Origin: Halopseudomonas formosensis
Lineage (GTDB): Bacteria > Pseudomonadota > Gammaproteobacteria > Pseudomonadales > Pseudomonadaceae
DNA: 64,000 nucleotides
Reading direction: 5' to 3'
Assembly: GCF_900115905.1 (NCBI RefSeq)
Contig: NZ_FOYD01000001.1
Location: forward strand, 1-64,000
The translations under genes were made by a program, and so were the position numbers. Positions 6,570 through 16,644 of this stretch are shown here, piece after piece. The notes under the pieces are model-generated. The model was not told where the DNA came from. It was given only the letters and a program-made list of their open reading frames with translations, and did not search any database. Every line of letters begins with the position of its first letter. Positions within the stretch are counted from its first letter, which is position 1.

Positions 6570-9446
6570 CTAGCGGATCCCCAGCTGCAGTCGCGTGGCG
6601 ATCTGCCCCTGATCTGCCTTACCGGTCTCGTCCACGTCGAGAAGATGGATGCGTTCAGGCTCCAGCCTGCCTTCATCCACCAGCCAGTCCTTGATCGCGG
6701 CTGCGCGCTGCTGGGCCAGGCGGCGCAGCGCCACCGGGTTGTCGCTCCAGTGCGCGATCAGGGCCTGGCTGCGGGCCTCGGTGCGTTCATCCCGTGACAG
6801 CGCCTGCCATTCCTCCGGCTCGGCCAGCTGCAGCTGTTCATGCAGGGTGCGGATCAGTTTGCGCCGGTCGCGCTCATCCAGCTCCAGGGTGGACGGGTCT
6901 TCCGGCGGGCGGCGCATTTCGCTGGCGGCGAGCTGACGCAGTTCCCGCTCCAGGCGGGCTGCGGCCAGCTGCGGCCCGTCGAGTTCGGCAGCGCCGACCC
7001 CTTCCACTTCGAGGGCCAGCTGCGGGCGCTCGGACAGGGCCTGGGCCAGGGTAGCCAGCACCTGGGTGGCGTTGGCATCGAGCTCGCTGCTGCCGGCGCT
7101 GAAGCCGAGCTGACTGAGGTCGGCGTCACCGCCGCCGGCCAGCCCGGCGATGAACTTGAACGGTGCCTGGGTGGCACGCAGTACCAGATTGCGCAGGGTC
7201 TGCCAGATGATGGGCATGACGCTGAACTCGGGATTGTTCAGGTCGCCGGCCACCGGCAGCTCGATATCGATGTTGCCCCGGGTGTCCTTGAGCAGGGCCA
7301 GGGCCAGGCGTACCGGCAGGTCCACCGCGTCCGGGCTGTCGACCCGTTCGCCGAGCTGCAGGTCCTCAAGCAGGACCCTGTTGTCGGCCTGCAGCTGGCC
7401 CTGATTGATGCGGTAGTGCAGATCCAGATTCAGCCGTCCCTTGCGGATGCGGTAGCCGGCGAACTTGCCGGAGTAGGGCGTCAGGGTGGTCAGCTCGACG
7501 TTCTTGAAGCTGGTGGCGATGTCCAGGCTGTTCAGCGGGTCGAAGGGGGTGAGCTCGCCGCGGATGGTGACCGGGGCGTAGCGATCCACCTTGCCCTGGA
7601 GATCCACCCGGGCCGCTTGGGCACGCTGGTTGTCCAGGGTACCGATGCTGCCATTGAGCTGTTCGATGCCGGTGGCGAAGTTGGGCGTCAGGCTGAAGTC
7701 AGCGAAGTTGGCCGAGCCGTCGGCGATGCTGATGCCGCCGATGCGGATACCGAAGGGTTCGCCCTCGGCTGCCGGGGCCTCGCGTTCGGGTTGGGCTCTC
7801 ACCAGGTCGCTGAAGTTGGTGCTCATGTCGCGGTTGATGATGAAGCGTACATAGGGCTGCTGCAGGGCAACCCGGCCGATATCCAGGCGATTGCCCCGGT
7901 AGTGCAGCTCGTTCAGATCCATGCTCGACCATTTCAGCAGATCCCGTTTGGCCGGGCCGTCGACCACATGCAGCTGGCGAATGCTTGCCTGACCGCCAAC
8001 GTCCAGCTGCAGCGGTTGCAGCTGGTCGAGCTTGACCTGCAGCTGGCTGTTCAGGCGCCCTGAGCGCAGCTCAAGATTCACCAGCGGGGCAAGGTAGGCC
8101 TGGGCCAGGGTCAGGTCGATGTCGCCGGTCTCCACCTGCAGCGCCGCCCGCACGGGGTTGATGCCAGCGGTCCCCTGGATGGCTAGCCGGGCCTCCTGGT
8201 TCAGCAGGGTGTCCAGGCTCAGCTCGAATACGCCTTCGGACTGGCTGTCGAAGTCGTTGAGGCTGAGGTTCAGCGGTCCCACTTCAATGGTCACCGGAGT
8301 GCTCGGTTGATGGTCGGTCAGCTGCAGTCGGTAGCCCTGCAGCTGCGCCTGATCCACCAGCAGCCGCCATGGCGGCGCCGGCTCGCTGTCCTCTTCCGGG
8401 GCAGCCTGAGGCGTCTCGGCTGCGTCGGGCTGCTGTGCCCCATCGCTGCGTTCGAGCAGCTTCAGCCAATCGATCTGTCCATCCGCCAGGCGGCTGGCCT
8501 GCAGCTGCAGGCCCTGGCTGGTTACCCGGCCCAGACGCGCCTCGCGCCGGGCCAGATCCAGGGTGCTGTCGCTGATCTCCAGACTCTCCAGTTGCAGCGA
8601 CGGCTGGTCGGCACTGGTCAACGCCAGCTGGCTCAGCTGCAGGTAGGTATCGCTCAGCCGCAACTCGGTGGTCTCGGCCAGATCCAGTTCATAGCGGGTA
8701 TCCAGGCTGATGTCGCCGCTGCCCAGATTCAGTGGCAGGTGGTCACGAACATAGGGCCAGAAGGTGCTCAGGTGAATCTGATCTATCTGCAGGCGACCGC
8801 TGGATTTCAGTGGGAACAGGCGCATTTCGCCCTCCCAGGTGATCAGCGCCCCGTAGGGCCCGCGGGCGCTGATCTGCATCTGCGCATTGTCCTCGGGCAG
8901 TGTGCTGAGCCGGGTCAGTTCGATATCCACCGCGTCGTAGCCGAACTCCACCGGCTCGGCCGGGCGCAGATCCTGGAACTGCAGACTGTTTCCGAGCAGC
9001 GCCAGGCGGTCAATGCGCAGGGGGAAGGGGCCGCTGTCCTCGGTTTGCTTGGGCTTCTCCTCCGGCTCGGGCAGCACCAGCAGGCGGGTCAGATTGAGGC
9101 TGCCGTCCTCGGCAAACAGCACCTGCACCCGGGCCTGCTCCAGCTCCACGTCGCGCAGGTGCAGGGCGCCGCTCCACAGGCTGTCTACCTGCAGGTTGGC
9201 ATAGAGGCGGTCGAAGGCGACCTGCGGCGCGTCCGGCTCGCCCATGTGCAGATTGCGCAGGGTCAGTTCAAGGGTGAAGGGATTGAAGCGGATGGCTTCC
9301 AGATGGGCCGGCACAGTCGCCCGCTCTTCGAATTGCCTGTTTATCAGGTAGACGCCCAGTGCGGGCAGCAGCAGGAAACCCAGCAGGGCATACAGGGTGA
9401 CAGCTGCGGCCAGGCTGATCAGCAGGGTTCTTGGTTTGATGCGCAT
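6570..9446 (-). CDS. DUF748 envelope protein with OmpA-like C-terminal region
   Basis: A 958-residue protein with an N-terminal signal-anchor (residues 7-33, TLLISLAAAVTLYALLGFLL). A long repeat-rich beta region follows, of the DUF748/AsmA-like type seen in envelope lipid-bridge proteins (opening FNPFTLELTLRNLHMGEPD). The last 150 residues contain FSAGSSELDANATQVLATLA and LEVEGVGAAELDGPQLAAAR, which resemble an OmpA-type peptidoglycan-associated fold. It is likely anchored in the inner membrane and spans the periplasm. ATG 9446 directly precedes the signal anchor. A role in phospholipid transport or envelope integrity is inference from the AsmA-like clan. Confidence 0.8.
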   Translation of the reverse strand: MRIKPRTLLISLAAAVTLYALLGFLLLPALGVYLINRQFEERATVPAHLEAIRFNPFTLELTLRNLHMGEPDAPQVAFDRLYANLQVDSLWSGALHLRDVELEQARVQVLFAEDGSLNLTRLLVLPEPEEKPKQTEDSGPFPLRIDRLALLGNSLQFQDLRPAEPVEFGYDAVDIELTRLSTLPEDNAQMQISARGPYGALITWEGEMRLFPLKSSGRLQIDQIHLSTFWPYVRDHLPLNLGSGDISLDTRYELDLAETTELRLSDTYLQLSQLALTSADQPSLQLESLEISDSTLDLARREARLGRVTSQGLQLQASRLADGQIDWLKLLERSDGAQQPDAAETPQAAPEEDSEPAPPWRLLVDQAQLQGYRLQLTDHQPSTPVTIEVGPLNLSLNDFDSQSEGVFELSLDTLLNQEARLAIQGTAGINPVRAALQVETGDIDLTLAQAYLAPLVNLELRSGRLNSQLQVKLDQLQPLQLDVGGQASIRQLHVVDGPAKRDLLKWSSMDLNELHYRGNRLDIGRVALQQPYVRFIINRDMSTNFSDLVRAQPEREAPAAEGEPFGIRIGGISIADGSANFADFSLTPNFATGIEQLNGSIGTLDNQRAQAARVDLQGKVDRYAPVTIRGELTPFDPLNSLDIATSFKNVELTTLTPYSGKFAGYRIRKGRLNLDLHYRINQGQLQADNRVLLEDLQLGERVDSPDAVDLPVRLALALLKDTRGNIDIELPVAGDLNNPEFSVMPIIWQTLRNLVLRATQAPFKFIAGLAGGGDADLSQLGFSAGSSELDANATQVLATLAQALSERPQLALEVEGVGAAELDGPQLAAARLERELRQLAASEMRRPPEDPSTLELDERDRRKLIRTLHEQLQLAEPEEWQALSRDERTEARSQALIAHWSDNPVALRRLAQQRAAAIKDWLVDEGRLEPERIHLLDVDETGKADQGQIATRLQLGIR

Positions 9447-9521
9447 GGACTCTACCCGTCTCGCTTGAAGCTATGGGCAGTATCGCACGGTGGAAGGCAA
9501 AAAAGGATGGGGAAGTGGTAC

Positions 9522-9544
9522 GGGGCGGTAGTGGATACCGCCCC
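9522..9544. terminator. Hairpin downstream of ychF
   Basis: A perfect 9-bp stem (GGGGCGGTA / TACCGCCCC) with a GTGGA loop, 23 nt past the ychF stop. The only T-run on the minus strand comes about 20 nt later, so it is a weak intrinsic terminator or an RNA-stabilising hairpin. Confidence 0.4.
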
Positions 9545-9566
9545 TGGCTGAGGGCTAAGGCCTTAG

Positions 9567-10667
9567 TCAGACGTTGAAGCGGAAGTGCATGACGTCACCG
9601 TCCTTGACGATGTAGTCCTTGCCTTCCAGACGCCACTTGCCCGCTTCCTTGGCACCGGCTTCGCCGTTGTACTGGATGAAGTCGTCGTAGCTGATGACCT
9701 CGGCGCGGATGAAGCCCTTCTCGAAGTCTGTATGGATCACGCCCGCCGCCTGGGGGGCGGTAGCACCGACCTTGACTGTCCAGGCACGTACTTCCTTGAC
9801 CCCGGCAGTGAAGTAGGTCTGCAGGTTGAGCAGTTCGTAACCGGCGCGGATCACCCGGTTCAGACCGGGCTCTTCCATGCCCATGGACTCGAGGAACATG
9901 AGCTTTTCCTCTTCGTCATCCAGCTCGGCAATCTCCGCCTCGATCTTGTTGCACACCGGTACCACCACGGCACCTTCGGCGGCGGCGATCTCGCGTACTA
10001 CATCCAGGTAGGGGTTGTTCTCGAAGCCGTCCTCGGAGACGTTGGCGATGTACATCACCGGCTTGCTGGTCAGAAGATGGAAGCTTTTGATCAGCTTGCG
10101 TTCATCGTCGCCCAGCTCCTTCATCAGGGTGCGTGCCGGCTTGCCTTCGGTAAAGTGGGGGATGAGCTTTTCCAGCAGCGCCTTCTGTGCCACGGCTTCC
10201 TTGTCACCGCCCTTGGCGGTGCGGGTAACCCGCTGCAGCTGCTTTTCGCAGCTTTCCAGGTCGGCGAAGATCAGCTCCAGATCGATGATCTCGATATCGC
10301 GCTTGGGATCGACGCTGTTGGACACGTGGATCACGTTGTCGTCATCGAAGCAGCGCACCACATGGGCGATGGCGTCGGTCTCGCGGATGTTGGCGAGGAA
10401 CTTGTTGCCCAGACCTTCACCCTTGGAGGCGCCTTCCACCAGGCCGGCGATGTCGACGAACTCCATGGTGGTCGGCAGCACCCGTTCGGGCTTGACGATG
10501 GCGGCGAGGGCATCCAGACGCGGGTCGGGCATGGGCACGACGCCGCTGTTGGGCTCGATGGTGCAGAACGGGAAGTTCTCGGCACCGATACCGGCCTTGG
10601 TCAGCGCATTGAACAGGGTGGATTTGCCCACGTTGGGCAGTCCGACAATACCGCAATTGAATCCCAT
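9567..10667 (-). CDS. ychF: Redox-responsive ribosome-binding GTPase/ATPase YchF (Obg family)
   Basis: A 366-residue protein. It has the P-loop [15 protein letters not shown] at residues 8-22, a switch region ([20 protein letters not shown]) and an inserted coiled-coil domain. The C-terminal TGS domain is [20 protein letters not shown]. YchF hydrolyses ATP more readily than GTP in well-studied members, binds ribosomes and affects oxidative-stress responses. The start is fixed by the conserved [16 protein letters not shown]. It is the last gene of the prs-rplY-pth-ychF row, 36 nt after pth; pth-ychF is a common bacterial pair. Confidence 0.96.
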   Translation of the reverse strand: MGFNCGIVGLPNVGKSTLFNALTKAGIGAENFPFCTIEPNSGVVPMPDPRLDALAAIVKPERVLPTTMEFVDIAGLVEGASKGEGLGNKFLANIRETDAIAHVVRCFDDDNVIHVSNSVDPKRDIEIIDLELIFADLESCEKQLQRVTRTAKGGDKEAVAQKALLEKLIPHFTEGKPARTLMKELGDDERKLIKSFHLLTSKPVMYIANVSEDGFENNPYLDVVREIAAAEGAVVVPVCNKIEAEIAELDDEEEKLMFLESMGMEEPGLNRVIRAGYELLNLQTYFTAGVKEVRAWTVKVGATAPQAAGVIHTDFEKGFIRAEVISYDDFIQYNGEAGAKEAGKWRLEGKDYIVKDGDVMHFRFNV

Positions 10668-10703
10668 ACTGGTGTCCTCTGCCGCGGCTGCGGCGAAAAT
10701 GAA

Positions 10704-11291
10704 TCAGGCCTTGAAGCTGTGCAGGCGCTGCATGACGCGGGTCCAGTCGCCGGCCAGCATGCCGGGGACCTCGCGGAGCGCCTCATCGATACAGGCGTCC
10801 AGCGCCTGCTGCTCGTCCCTGGGAGCACGCCCCAGGACGTAGCCCGTCACCTGCGAGCTGTGGCCGGGATGGCCGATGCCCAGGCGCAGGCGATGAAATC
10901 CGTTGTTGTTGCCCAGTTGGGCAATGGTGTCGCGAAGTCCGTTGTGCCCACCGTGACCACCGCCTTTCTTGCAGCGAACCACGCCGGGGGGCAGGTCGAG
11001 CTCGTCATGGGCGACCAGGATCTCCTCGGGGGCGATGCGATAGAAGCCGGCCAGCGCGGCAATCGCCTGACCGCTGCGGTTCATGTAGGTGGTGGGGATA
11101 AGCAGACGGACATCCTGACCATTGAGGGTCAGGCGGCCGGTGAGGCCGAAGAACTGTTTTTCCTGGCGTAATGACACGCCATGGGCGGCAGCCAGCCGCT
11201 CAACAAAAAGGGCGCCCGCGTTGTGCCGGGTCATGTCATATTCCGGTCCCGGATTGCCGAGACCGACGATCAACTTGATTCCCTGCGTCAC
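10704..11291 (-). CDS. pth: Peptidyl-tRNA hydrolase
   Basis: A 195-residue cytoplasmic enzyme that cleaves peptidyl-tRNA released from stalled ribosomes. The N-terminal [21 protein letters not shown] contains the catalytic His (RHNAG). [17 protein letters not shown] and [13 protein letters not shown] motifs are also present (here [20 protein letters not shown]). Length and all motifs are normal. It sits between rplY and ychF with short gaps, consistent with one transcript. Confidence 0.96.
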   Translation of the reverse strand: MTQGIKLIVGLGNPGPEYDMTRHNAGALFVERLAAAHGVSLRQEKQFFGLTGRLTLNGQDVRLLIPTTYMNRSGQAIAALAGFYRIAPEEILVAHDELDLPPGVVRCKKGGGHGGHNGLRDTIAQLGNNNGFHRLRLGIGHPGHSSQVTGYVLGRAPRDEQQALDACIDEALREVPGMLAGDWTRVMQRLHSFKA

Positions 11292-11323
11292 TACGGGCGC
11301 CCCTCCAGGGTGTCAGCGGGATA

Positions 11324-11959
11324 TTACTCCGCGGACTCCTCACCTTCACCAGCTTCCTCATCAGCAGCGCCAGCGGCAGTACGCTGAGCCATGATGGTTA
11401 CTACCGGCAGGTTGTGATCATCGCCCAGAGCCAGGCTGGGGATGGTCACGCCTTCGGGCAGCTTCAGGTCAGCCAGGTGCAGGGCCTGACCTACTTTCAG
11501 CTCGGCCAGATCAACCTCGATGGAATCGGGCAGATCCTTCGGCAGGCAGGTAACTTCCACTTCCGGCAGGTTGCGGAATACCATGCCGCCTTCCTGCTTC
11601 ACGCCTACGCAGGTTTCTTCGTTGAGGAAGTGCAGGGGAACCTGAACGGTTACCTTCTGGCCAGCAACGATGCGCTGGAAGTCGGCATGCATGACACGCG
11701 GCTTGGCCGGGTGGCGCTGCAGGGCCTTGAGCAGAACTTCTTCCTTCTTGCCATCAATGGACAGGCCGATGATGGAGGAGTAGAAAGCTTCGTTTTCCAG
11801 AGCCTTGTTCAGCTCGCGCGCGGCGATGGAAATGCTCTGGGGTTCCTTGTTGCCACCGTAAACGATAGCGGGAACCAGGTCGGCGTTACGACGCAGGCGG
11901 CGGCTCGCACCTTTCCCCAGATCGTCACGCGCATTCGCATTCAAAGTGAAGTCGACCAT
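11324..11959 (-). CDS. rplY: 50S ribosomal protein L25/Ctc (long form)
   Basis: A 211-residue 5S-rRNA-binding protein. The N-terminal L25 domain covers residues 1-95. The C-terminal Ctc-type beta domain carries the [20 protein letters not shown] motif, and the acidic tail [11 protein letters not shown] is typical of pseudomonads. Of two adjacent ATGs, 11959 is preferred because AAGGAG lies 6 nt before it. A longer upstream reading is open, but the family starts at MVDFTLNA. It lies downstream of prs, separated by an intrinsic terminator that may attenuate read-through. Confidence 0.95.
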   Translation of the reverse strand: MVDFTLNANARDDLGKGASRRLRRNADLVPAIVYGGNKEPQSISIAARELNKALENEAFYSSIIGLSIDGKKEEVLLKALQRHPAKPRVMHADFQRIVAGQKVTVQVPLHFLNEETCVGVKQEGGMVFRNLPEVEVTCLPKDLPDSIEVDLAELKVGQALHLADLKLPEGVTIPSLALGDDHNLPVVTIMAQRTAAGAADEEAGEGEESAE

Positions 11960-12015
11960 CATAGTCTCCTTGCTGTGCGTCCGGGTGCTTGCGACCAGCA
12001 CGTCGGACGATTGAT

Positions 12016-12037
12016 AAAACCCGGCGTTATTGCCGGG
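12016..12037 (-). terminator. Intrinsic terminator or attenuator after prs
   Basis: On the minus strand CCCGGC-AATAAC-GCCGGG is followed by TTTTAT, 24 nt past the prs stop and 57 nt before rplY. The six-pair GC stem is modest, so partial read-through into rplY is likely. Confidence 0.7.
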
Positions 12038-12060
12038 CTGTTTGAACCAGCGCCTGCTCC

Positions 12061-13002
12061 TTAACGGAACATGGCGCTGATGGATTCTTCATTGCTGATA
12101 CGGCGCATGGCCTCGGCAATGATAGGAGCCATATCCAGCTGACGGATGCGGTCGCAGCTATCGGCGGCGGGCGTCAGCGGAATGGTGTTGGTCACTACCA
12201 GCTCATCCAGTTGCGAGGCGTTGATGTTGTCGATCGCCTTGCCGGACAGGATGGGGTGGGTGCAATAGGCGGATACGCGCATGGCGCCGAAGTCCTTGAG
12301 GGCCTTGGCGGCGGCACACAGGGTGCCGGCGGTATCGACCATATCGTCGACCAGAATGCAGTTGCGGCCTTCCACGTCACCGATGATGTGCATCACCTCG
12401 GACTGGTTGGCCTTGGGGCGACGCTTGTCGATGATCGCCAGATCCACACCCAGGCTCTTGGCCACGGCGCGGGCGCGAACCACACCGCCGATGTCCGGGG
12501 ACACGATCAGCAGGTCGTCCAGGCGCTGGGCCTGGATATCGTCGATCAGCACCGGGGAGCCGTAGATGTTGTCCACCGGGATGTCGAAGAAACCCTGGAT
12601 CTGGTCGGCGTGCAGGTCGACGGTCAGTACGCGGTCGACACCGACCACGTCGAGCATGTCGGCCACGACCTTGGCGCTGATCGGCACACGGGCCGAACGC
12701 GGGCGGCGGTCCTGACGGGCATAGCCGAAGTAGGGAACGACAGCGGTGATTCGGGAGGCAGAGGAGCGACGCAGGGCATCGGTCATGACAACCAGTTCCA
12801 TCAGGTTGTCGTTGGTCGGTGCGCAGGTCGGCTGGATGACGAAGACATCCTTGCCGCGAACATTCTCATTCAGTTCAACGCTCACTTCGCCGTCGCTGAA
12901 GCGACTAACCAGGGCGTCACCAAGGGGGATATGCAATTGGCGTACAACGCGCCGTGCCAGGTCGGGGTTTGCATTCCCGGTGAAGACCATCATCTTGGAC
13001 AC
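12061..13002 (-). CDS. prs: Ribose-phosphate pyrophosphokinase
   Basis: Makes PRPP from ribose-5-phosphate and ATP, feeding purine, pyrimidine, NAD, His and Trp synthesis, including the upp and hpt enzymes also in this window. The 313-residue protein has the ATP-binding flexible loop ([20 protein letters not shown]), the [20 protein letters not shown] segment and the PRPP loop [14 protein letters not shown]. Length is normal for the class I enzyme. It lies between tRNA-Gln and rplY, the conserved pseudomonad order. Confidence 0.97.
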   Translation of the reverse strand: MSKMMVFTGNANPDLARRVVRQLHIPLGDALVSRFSDGEVSVELNENVRGKDVFVIQPTCAPTNDNLMELVVMTDALRRSSASRITAVVPYFGYARQDRRPRSARVPISAKVVADMLDVVGVDRVLTVDLHADQIQGFFDIPVDNIYGSPVLIDDIQAQRLDDLLIVSPDIGGVVRARAVAKSLGVDLAIIDKRRPKANQSEVMHIIGDVEGRNCILVDDMVDTAGTLCAAAKALKDFGAMRVSAYCTHPILSGKAIDNINASQLDELVVTNTIPLTPAADSCDRIRQLDMAPIIAEAMRRISNEESISAMFR

Positions 13003-13128
13003 GCTACATTACCTTCTGGGTAGTGGGTCTAATGCGATGAGTCAGTGAGAGAGCCGGGCGAAATAAAAAGACGCCTGGCCGGTCGAGCCGGACTCAAGAT
13101 GTCATGAATTATTGCTGCCGGAAGAAAA

Positions 13129-13203
13129 TGGCAGGGGCGGCTGGATTCGAACCAACGCATGGCAGGATCAAAACCTGCTGCCTTACCGCTTGGCTACGCC
13201 CCT
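13129..13203 (-). tRNA. tRNA-Gln (anticodon TTG)
   Basis: A 75-nt cloverleaf with encoded CCA. Acceptor AGGGGCG pairs with CGCCCCT. The anticodon stem is CAGG and the loop TTTTGAT gives anticodon TTG; the T arm has GGTTCGAATCC. It lies 34 nt downstream of ispE in the same orientation and upstream of prs, the order found in P. aeruginosa, so it may be excised from a longer mRNA. Confidence 0.95.
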
Positions 13204-13237
13204 GTATACTGTCCGGATGCTTCGGGTTGCATCCTTC

Positions 13238-14089
13238 TTACGTCGCTTTGTTGAGTAAAGCATGTAACGGTGAAGTGTTACATCCCTTGGCAACAAAGGC
13301 TTGCAGAGTGGCTGGCAACCGGGCGCGAACTTTATCAGCTTCGCGTTCATTTGGGAAGGCCCCAAATAAGCAACTGCCAGTTCCGGTCATCTTAGCTTCA
13401 CAAAATTTGTTTAGCAAGATCAACGTGTTACGAATTTCAGGGTAACGCGCTGTGACAACCGGCAGGCAATCATTCCGACCGCCGTGCTCTCGAAAGGCCG
13501 CTAATGTAATCGGCGTTGTGTCGCGAGTCAACCTTTCATCGGAAAATATTTCCGCGGTGCTCACATGGCAGGGCGGAACCACCACCAGGTACCAGGGCTC
13601 GTCCACCTCCACCGGGGTCAGCTGCTCGCCCACCCCTTCGGCCCAGGCCGCCCGCCCGCGCACGAATACCGGCACGTCCGCGCCCAGCTCCAGGCCCAGG
13701 GCGGCCAGCCGGTCCTCGCCCAGATCGGTCTGCCACAGGTGGTCGAGGCCGACCAGGGTGGTGGCGGCATCGGAGCTGCCTCCGCCGATACCGCCGCCCA
13801 TCGGCAGGCGTTTGTCCAGCACGATATCCGCGCCGAGCCGGGTGCCACTGACCTGCTGCAGGCGCCGCGCGGCGCGAAGGATCAGGTTGTCCTCGGCGGC
13901 AACGCCGGGCAGTTCGGTCAACAGGCGGATCTGCCCGTCTTCCCGGGGGGTGAAATGCAGGGTGTCGCCATGATCGAGAAACTGGAACAGGGTCTGCAGC
14001 AGGTGATAGCCGTCCGCCCGGCGTCCGGTGATGTGCAGGAACAGGTTCAGCTTGGCTGGTGCCGGCAGGCTCAGGGTTGCCCTATTCAT
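13238..14089 (-). CDS. ispE: 4-diphosphocytidyl-2-C-methyl-D-erythritol kinase
   Basis: GHMP-family kinase of the non-mevalonate isoprenoid pathway; it phosphorylates CDP-methylerythritol. The 283-residue protein shows [20 protein letters not shown] at the N-terminus, the ATP-binding glycine loop [20 protein letters not shown] and a C-terminal [10 protein letters not shown] motif. The start is the ATG overlapping the lolB stop by 4 nt (ATGA); the frame stays open further upstream only because it crosses lolB. lolB-ispE coupling is conserved in gammaproteobacteria. Confidence 0.96.
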   Translation of the reverse strand: MNRATLSLPAPAKLNLFLHITGRRADGYHLLQTLFQFLDHGDTLHFTPREDGQIRLLTELPGVAAEDNLILRAARRLQQVSGTRLGADIVLDKRLPMGGGIGGGSSDAATTLVGLDHLWQTDLGEDRLAALGLELGADVPVFVRGRAAWAEGVGEQLTPVEVDEPWYLVVVPPCHVSTAEIFSDERLTRDTTPITLAAFREHGGRNDCLPVVTARYPEIRNTLILLNKFCEAKMTGTGSCLFGAFPNEREADKVRARLPATLQAFVAKGCNTSPLHALLNKAT

Positions 14090-14703
14090 GGTCGGCGGCG
14101 CGGCTCCCAGCGGGTGATCACCAGGGTCAGCAGCATGTCGTGGCCGGACAGTTGCAGGCGCTGGGGCAATTGCACGCCCCCGACTTCCTGATAGCGGCTG
14201 TATTCCACCGTCCAGCCGGCCTGTGCCAGCCGCGCCAGGCGGCTGTCGGGATTGAGCTGCAGGCGGCTGGGGCTGTCCGGCGCCGGCAGGCCGCGCACCC
14301 ACCAGAGCAGGTTCTCCACCGGCAGACGCCAGCCTATCTGCTGCTCCAGCAGGTCCTCGGCCGATTCCGCCGTCAGGTTCGGTTGACCGGCGATATCCAG
14401 GGTCACGCCGCGGTCATCGCCCTGGATGCGGGTTGCCCCCCGACCCAAGGGGCCGGACAGGCGGATGTCGTAATAGTCCCGTTGCTGCAGCCAGAGTACG
14501 GTGCCGCTGCCCGATTCGCTTGGCGCCTTGACCCCCAGCTTGCCCTGCAGAGTCCAGCTGTCCAGCGGATCGACCGCCTTGCGGTGGGCATTCCAGGCGG
14601 CTGCATCGCCACCGAATTCGAGGGTTTCGCGCTGGTGCAGGTTGCTGCAGGCAGTCAGGGCCAGCAACAGGGCCAGCAGCAGGAGAGGGCGGACGATGAT
14701 CAT
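14086..14703 (-). CDS. lolB: Outer-membrane lipoprotein LolB
   Basis: A 205-residue lipoprotein that receives lipoproteins from LolA and inserts them into the outer membrane. It has a lipoprotein signal peptide with lipobox LALTAC (Cys19), a middle [20 protein letters not shown] region and [10 protein letters not shown], a conserved LolB stretch (family W-x-x-G-x-P). It is the second gene of a three-gene row (TPR lipoprotein, lolB, ispE), 2 nt after the TPR stop. Confidence 0.95.
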   Translation of the reverse strand: MIIVRPLLLLALLLALTACSNLHQRETLEFGGDAAAWNAHRKAVDPLDSWTLQGKLGVKAPSESGSGTVLWLQQRDYYDIRLSGPLGRGATRIQGDDRGVTLDIAGQPNLTAESAEDLLEQQIGWRLPVENLLWWVRGLPAPDSPSRLQLNPDSRLARLAQAGWTVEYSRYQEVGGVQLPQRLQLSGHDMLLTLVITRWEPRRRP

Positions 14704-14705
14704 GT

Positions 14706-16430
14706 TCAGTTGGCCTTCAGACGTTCGCGGGTGGCATCGATCAGAGAGCTGTCTTCGGCATCGGCGGCGGCTTCATCCCACACGTCCCGGGCTTCGCGAT
14801 GCTTGCCCAGCTGCCAGAGCACCTCGCCCAGGTGGGCACCCACTTCGGCATCGGGGAATGCGGCATAGGCCCGGCGCAGCAGCTCCTCGGCCAGCTCCAG
14901 GTTGCCCAGCCGGTAATGTACCCAGCCGAGGCTGTCGAGAATCGCCGGGTCTTCCGGACGCAGGCGGTGGGCCTTCTCGATCATCTCCAGGGCCTCATCC
15001 AGGCGCTGGTTGCGGTCAGCCAGGGTGTAGCCCAGCGCGTTCAGGGCCATGGCATTGTCCGGTTCCAGGTCGAGTATGCGCTGCAGGTCGGCTTCCAGGC
15101 CGGCGGGCTTGCCCAGGCGCTCGGCGAGCAGGGCGCGGGTGTACAGCAGGCTGCTGCTGTCCTCGAACTGGCTCAGGGCTTCATTGCTCAGCTGCATGGC
15201 GCGTTCGGGGGCGCCGGGGGCCAGTGCCTCGATCTCCAGCAGATAGAGTTCCAGGCCCTGCTGCGGATAACGGGCACGCTCGTCCTGCATCAGCTGCGCC
15301 AATTCACCCACCCTGTTCTGCTCGACCAGCAGCTGGGTCATGCGCCTGCGCGAGGGCAGGAACTCCTCTCCGGCACGGATGGCGCGCCAGGACTCGATGG
15401 CCGCATCGGTCTGCCCTGACAGGGCCAGTGCCTGACCCAGGTGGTAGCGAGCGCTGCTGTTGTCGGGATCCAGCTCCAGCAGTGACTCCAGCTCGGCAAT
15501 GGCAGCCTGGTGGTCGCCGCTTTCCATCTCGATCAACGCCAGGGCCAGTTGAATCTCCGGATCCTCGGGGTTCTGCCGGGACAGCTCGCGGAAATGGCGA
15601 ACCGCTTCCGGGTAATCCTCGGTGGTGACCAGCATGCGCGCCAGCAGCAGGCGCAGTCGATGGTCCTCGGGGAAGCGGCTGACGCCGCCCTGCAGTACCG
15701 ATATGGCCTGTTTCATGTCGCCACTGCCGGCCAGCAGCCGGCTCTGAAGCATGATCGATGCGGCCGAGGGATTGTCTCCGCTGTGCTTGCGCAGCAGTTG
15801 CAGGGCTTCCTCGGTACGCTGCTCTTCCTGCAGCAGCAGGGCGGCGGCGAAGCTCAGCTGCGGATTGTCCGGGTGGCGTTGCAGCAGCGCCATCAGGTTG
15901 TTCAGCAGCCCGGCGCGGGTTTCGCTGTCCGCCTGCAGGGAAGCCAGGGCCAACAGGTCGAAATGGGTGTCGTCATCCAGCTCCAGCACACGCTGCATTA
16001 CCTGCAGGGCGTCCTCGTGCTGGCCGGCCCGGGCCAGCTGCAGGGCGGCTGCACGCAGCGCGTCGGGATCGTCCGGGCTCACCTCCATCCACAGCTGGGC
16101 CATCTCCAGGGCCTGCTGACGGGCGCCGAGGAACTCGGAAATCTCCATGGCGCGTTCGATGATGCCGGCATCCCGCGTTACCACCGCCTGCTCCAGATAA
16201 TTGTTCAGGGCAATATCGAAGCGGTTGCGCTGACCGGCGATCTCCGCCGTAAGCAGGGCGAAGAGCGTGTCGGCAGAGAATTGGCCATACTGGATCTGCT
16301 CCTCAGCGGCGGGGGGCGCTTCGGGTGCAGAGGGCGTCGGTGCTGATTCGGACGTGGGGCCGGTGGCCGCACAACCGCCGAGCAGCATGCCTATTGCCAG
16401 GGCCAGGGTGGGGAGTCGGGGTGCCGTCAT
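14706..16430 (-). CDS. TPR-repeat outer-membrane lipoprotein (PA4667-like)
   Basis: A 574-residue lipoprotein with signal peptide and lipobox (IGMLLGGC). A Pro/Ala-rich linker follows, then roughly a dozen tetratricopeptide repeats (for example the units beginning NPEDPEIQLALALIEMESGD and DPDNSSARYHLGQALALSGQ). It is probably a periplasm-facing scaffold. Its place directly before lolB is conserved in Pseudomonas, but I know no firm function. ATG 16430 is chosen because the signal peptide begins there; the frame is open about 160 nt further upstream without a family match. It is divergent from hemA across a 214-nt gap that must hold both promoters. Confidence 0.88.
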   Translation of the reverse strand: MTAPRLPTLALAIGMLLGGCAATGPTSESAPTPSAPEAPPAAEEQIQYGQFSADTLFALLTAEIAGQRNRFDIALNNYLEQAVVTRDAGIIERAMEISEFLGARQQALEMAQLWMEVSPDDPDALRAAALQLARAGQHEDALQVMQRVLELDDDTHFDLLALASLQADSETRAGLLNNLMALLQRHPDNPQLSFAAALLLQEEQRTEEALQLLRKHSGDNPSAASIMLQSRLLAGSGDMKQAISVLQGGVSRFPEDHRLRLLLARMLVTTEDYPEAVRHFRELSRQNPEDPEIQLALALIEMESGDHQAAIAELESLLELDPDNSSARYHLGQALALSGQTDAAIESWRAIRAGEEFLPSRRRMTQLLVEQNRVGELAQLMQDERARYPQQGLELYLLEIEALAPGAPERAMQLSNEALSQFEDSSSLLYTRALLAERLGKPAGLEADLQRILDLEPDNAMALNALGYTLADRNQRLDEALEMIEKAHRLRPEDPAILDSLGWVHYRLGNLELAEELLRRAYAAFPDAEVGAHLGEVLWQLGKHREARDVWDEAAADAEDSSLIDATRERLKAN

Positions 16431-16644
16431 GGATAATCTCTTTGAGCCGCTGTCTGCGGGTATTGCCTGCAGATGATGATACAGGATGAGTGGCAAACCC
16501 ACAGTGTGCAAGTGCAGTATCCCCGGGATGGCTCGGGTGTCGATTTCGTTCCGCCGGTGGCCGGGGAATTGATTGACGCCCCCATACATAGGACAATTGG
16601 CCGTTTTTAACCCGGTAATGTCGGGCTTTTATCATTGAGGTGTC

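Noticed and set aside
13060-13110. A terminator for tRNA-Gln on the minus strand (GACCGG...GTCTTTTT)
   Set aside because: The T-run is good, but the flanking sequence forms only about three consecutive pairs, so I could not draw a convincing stem.
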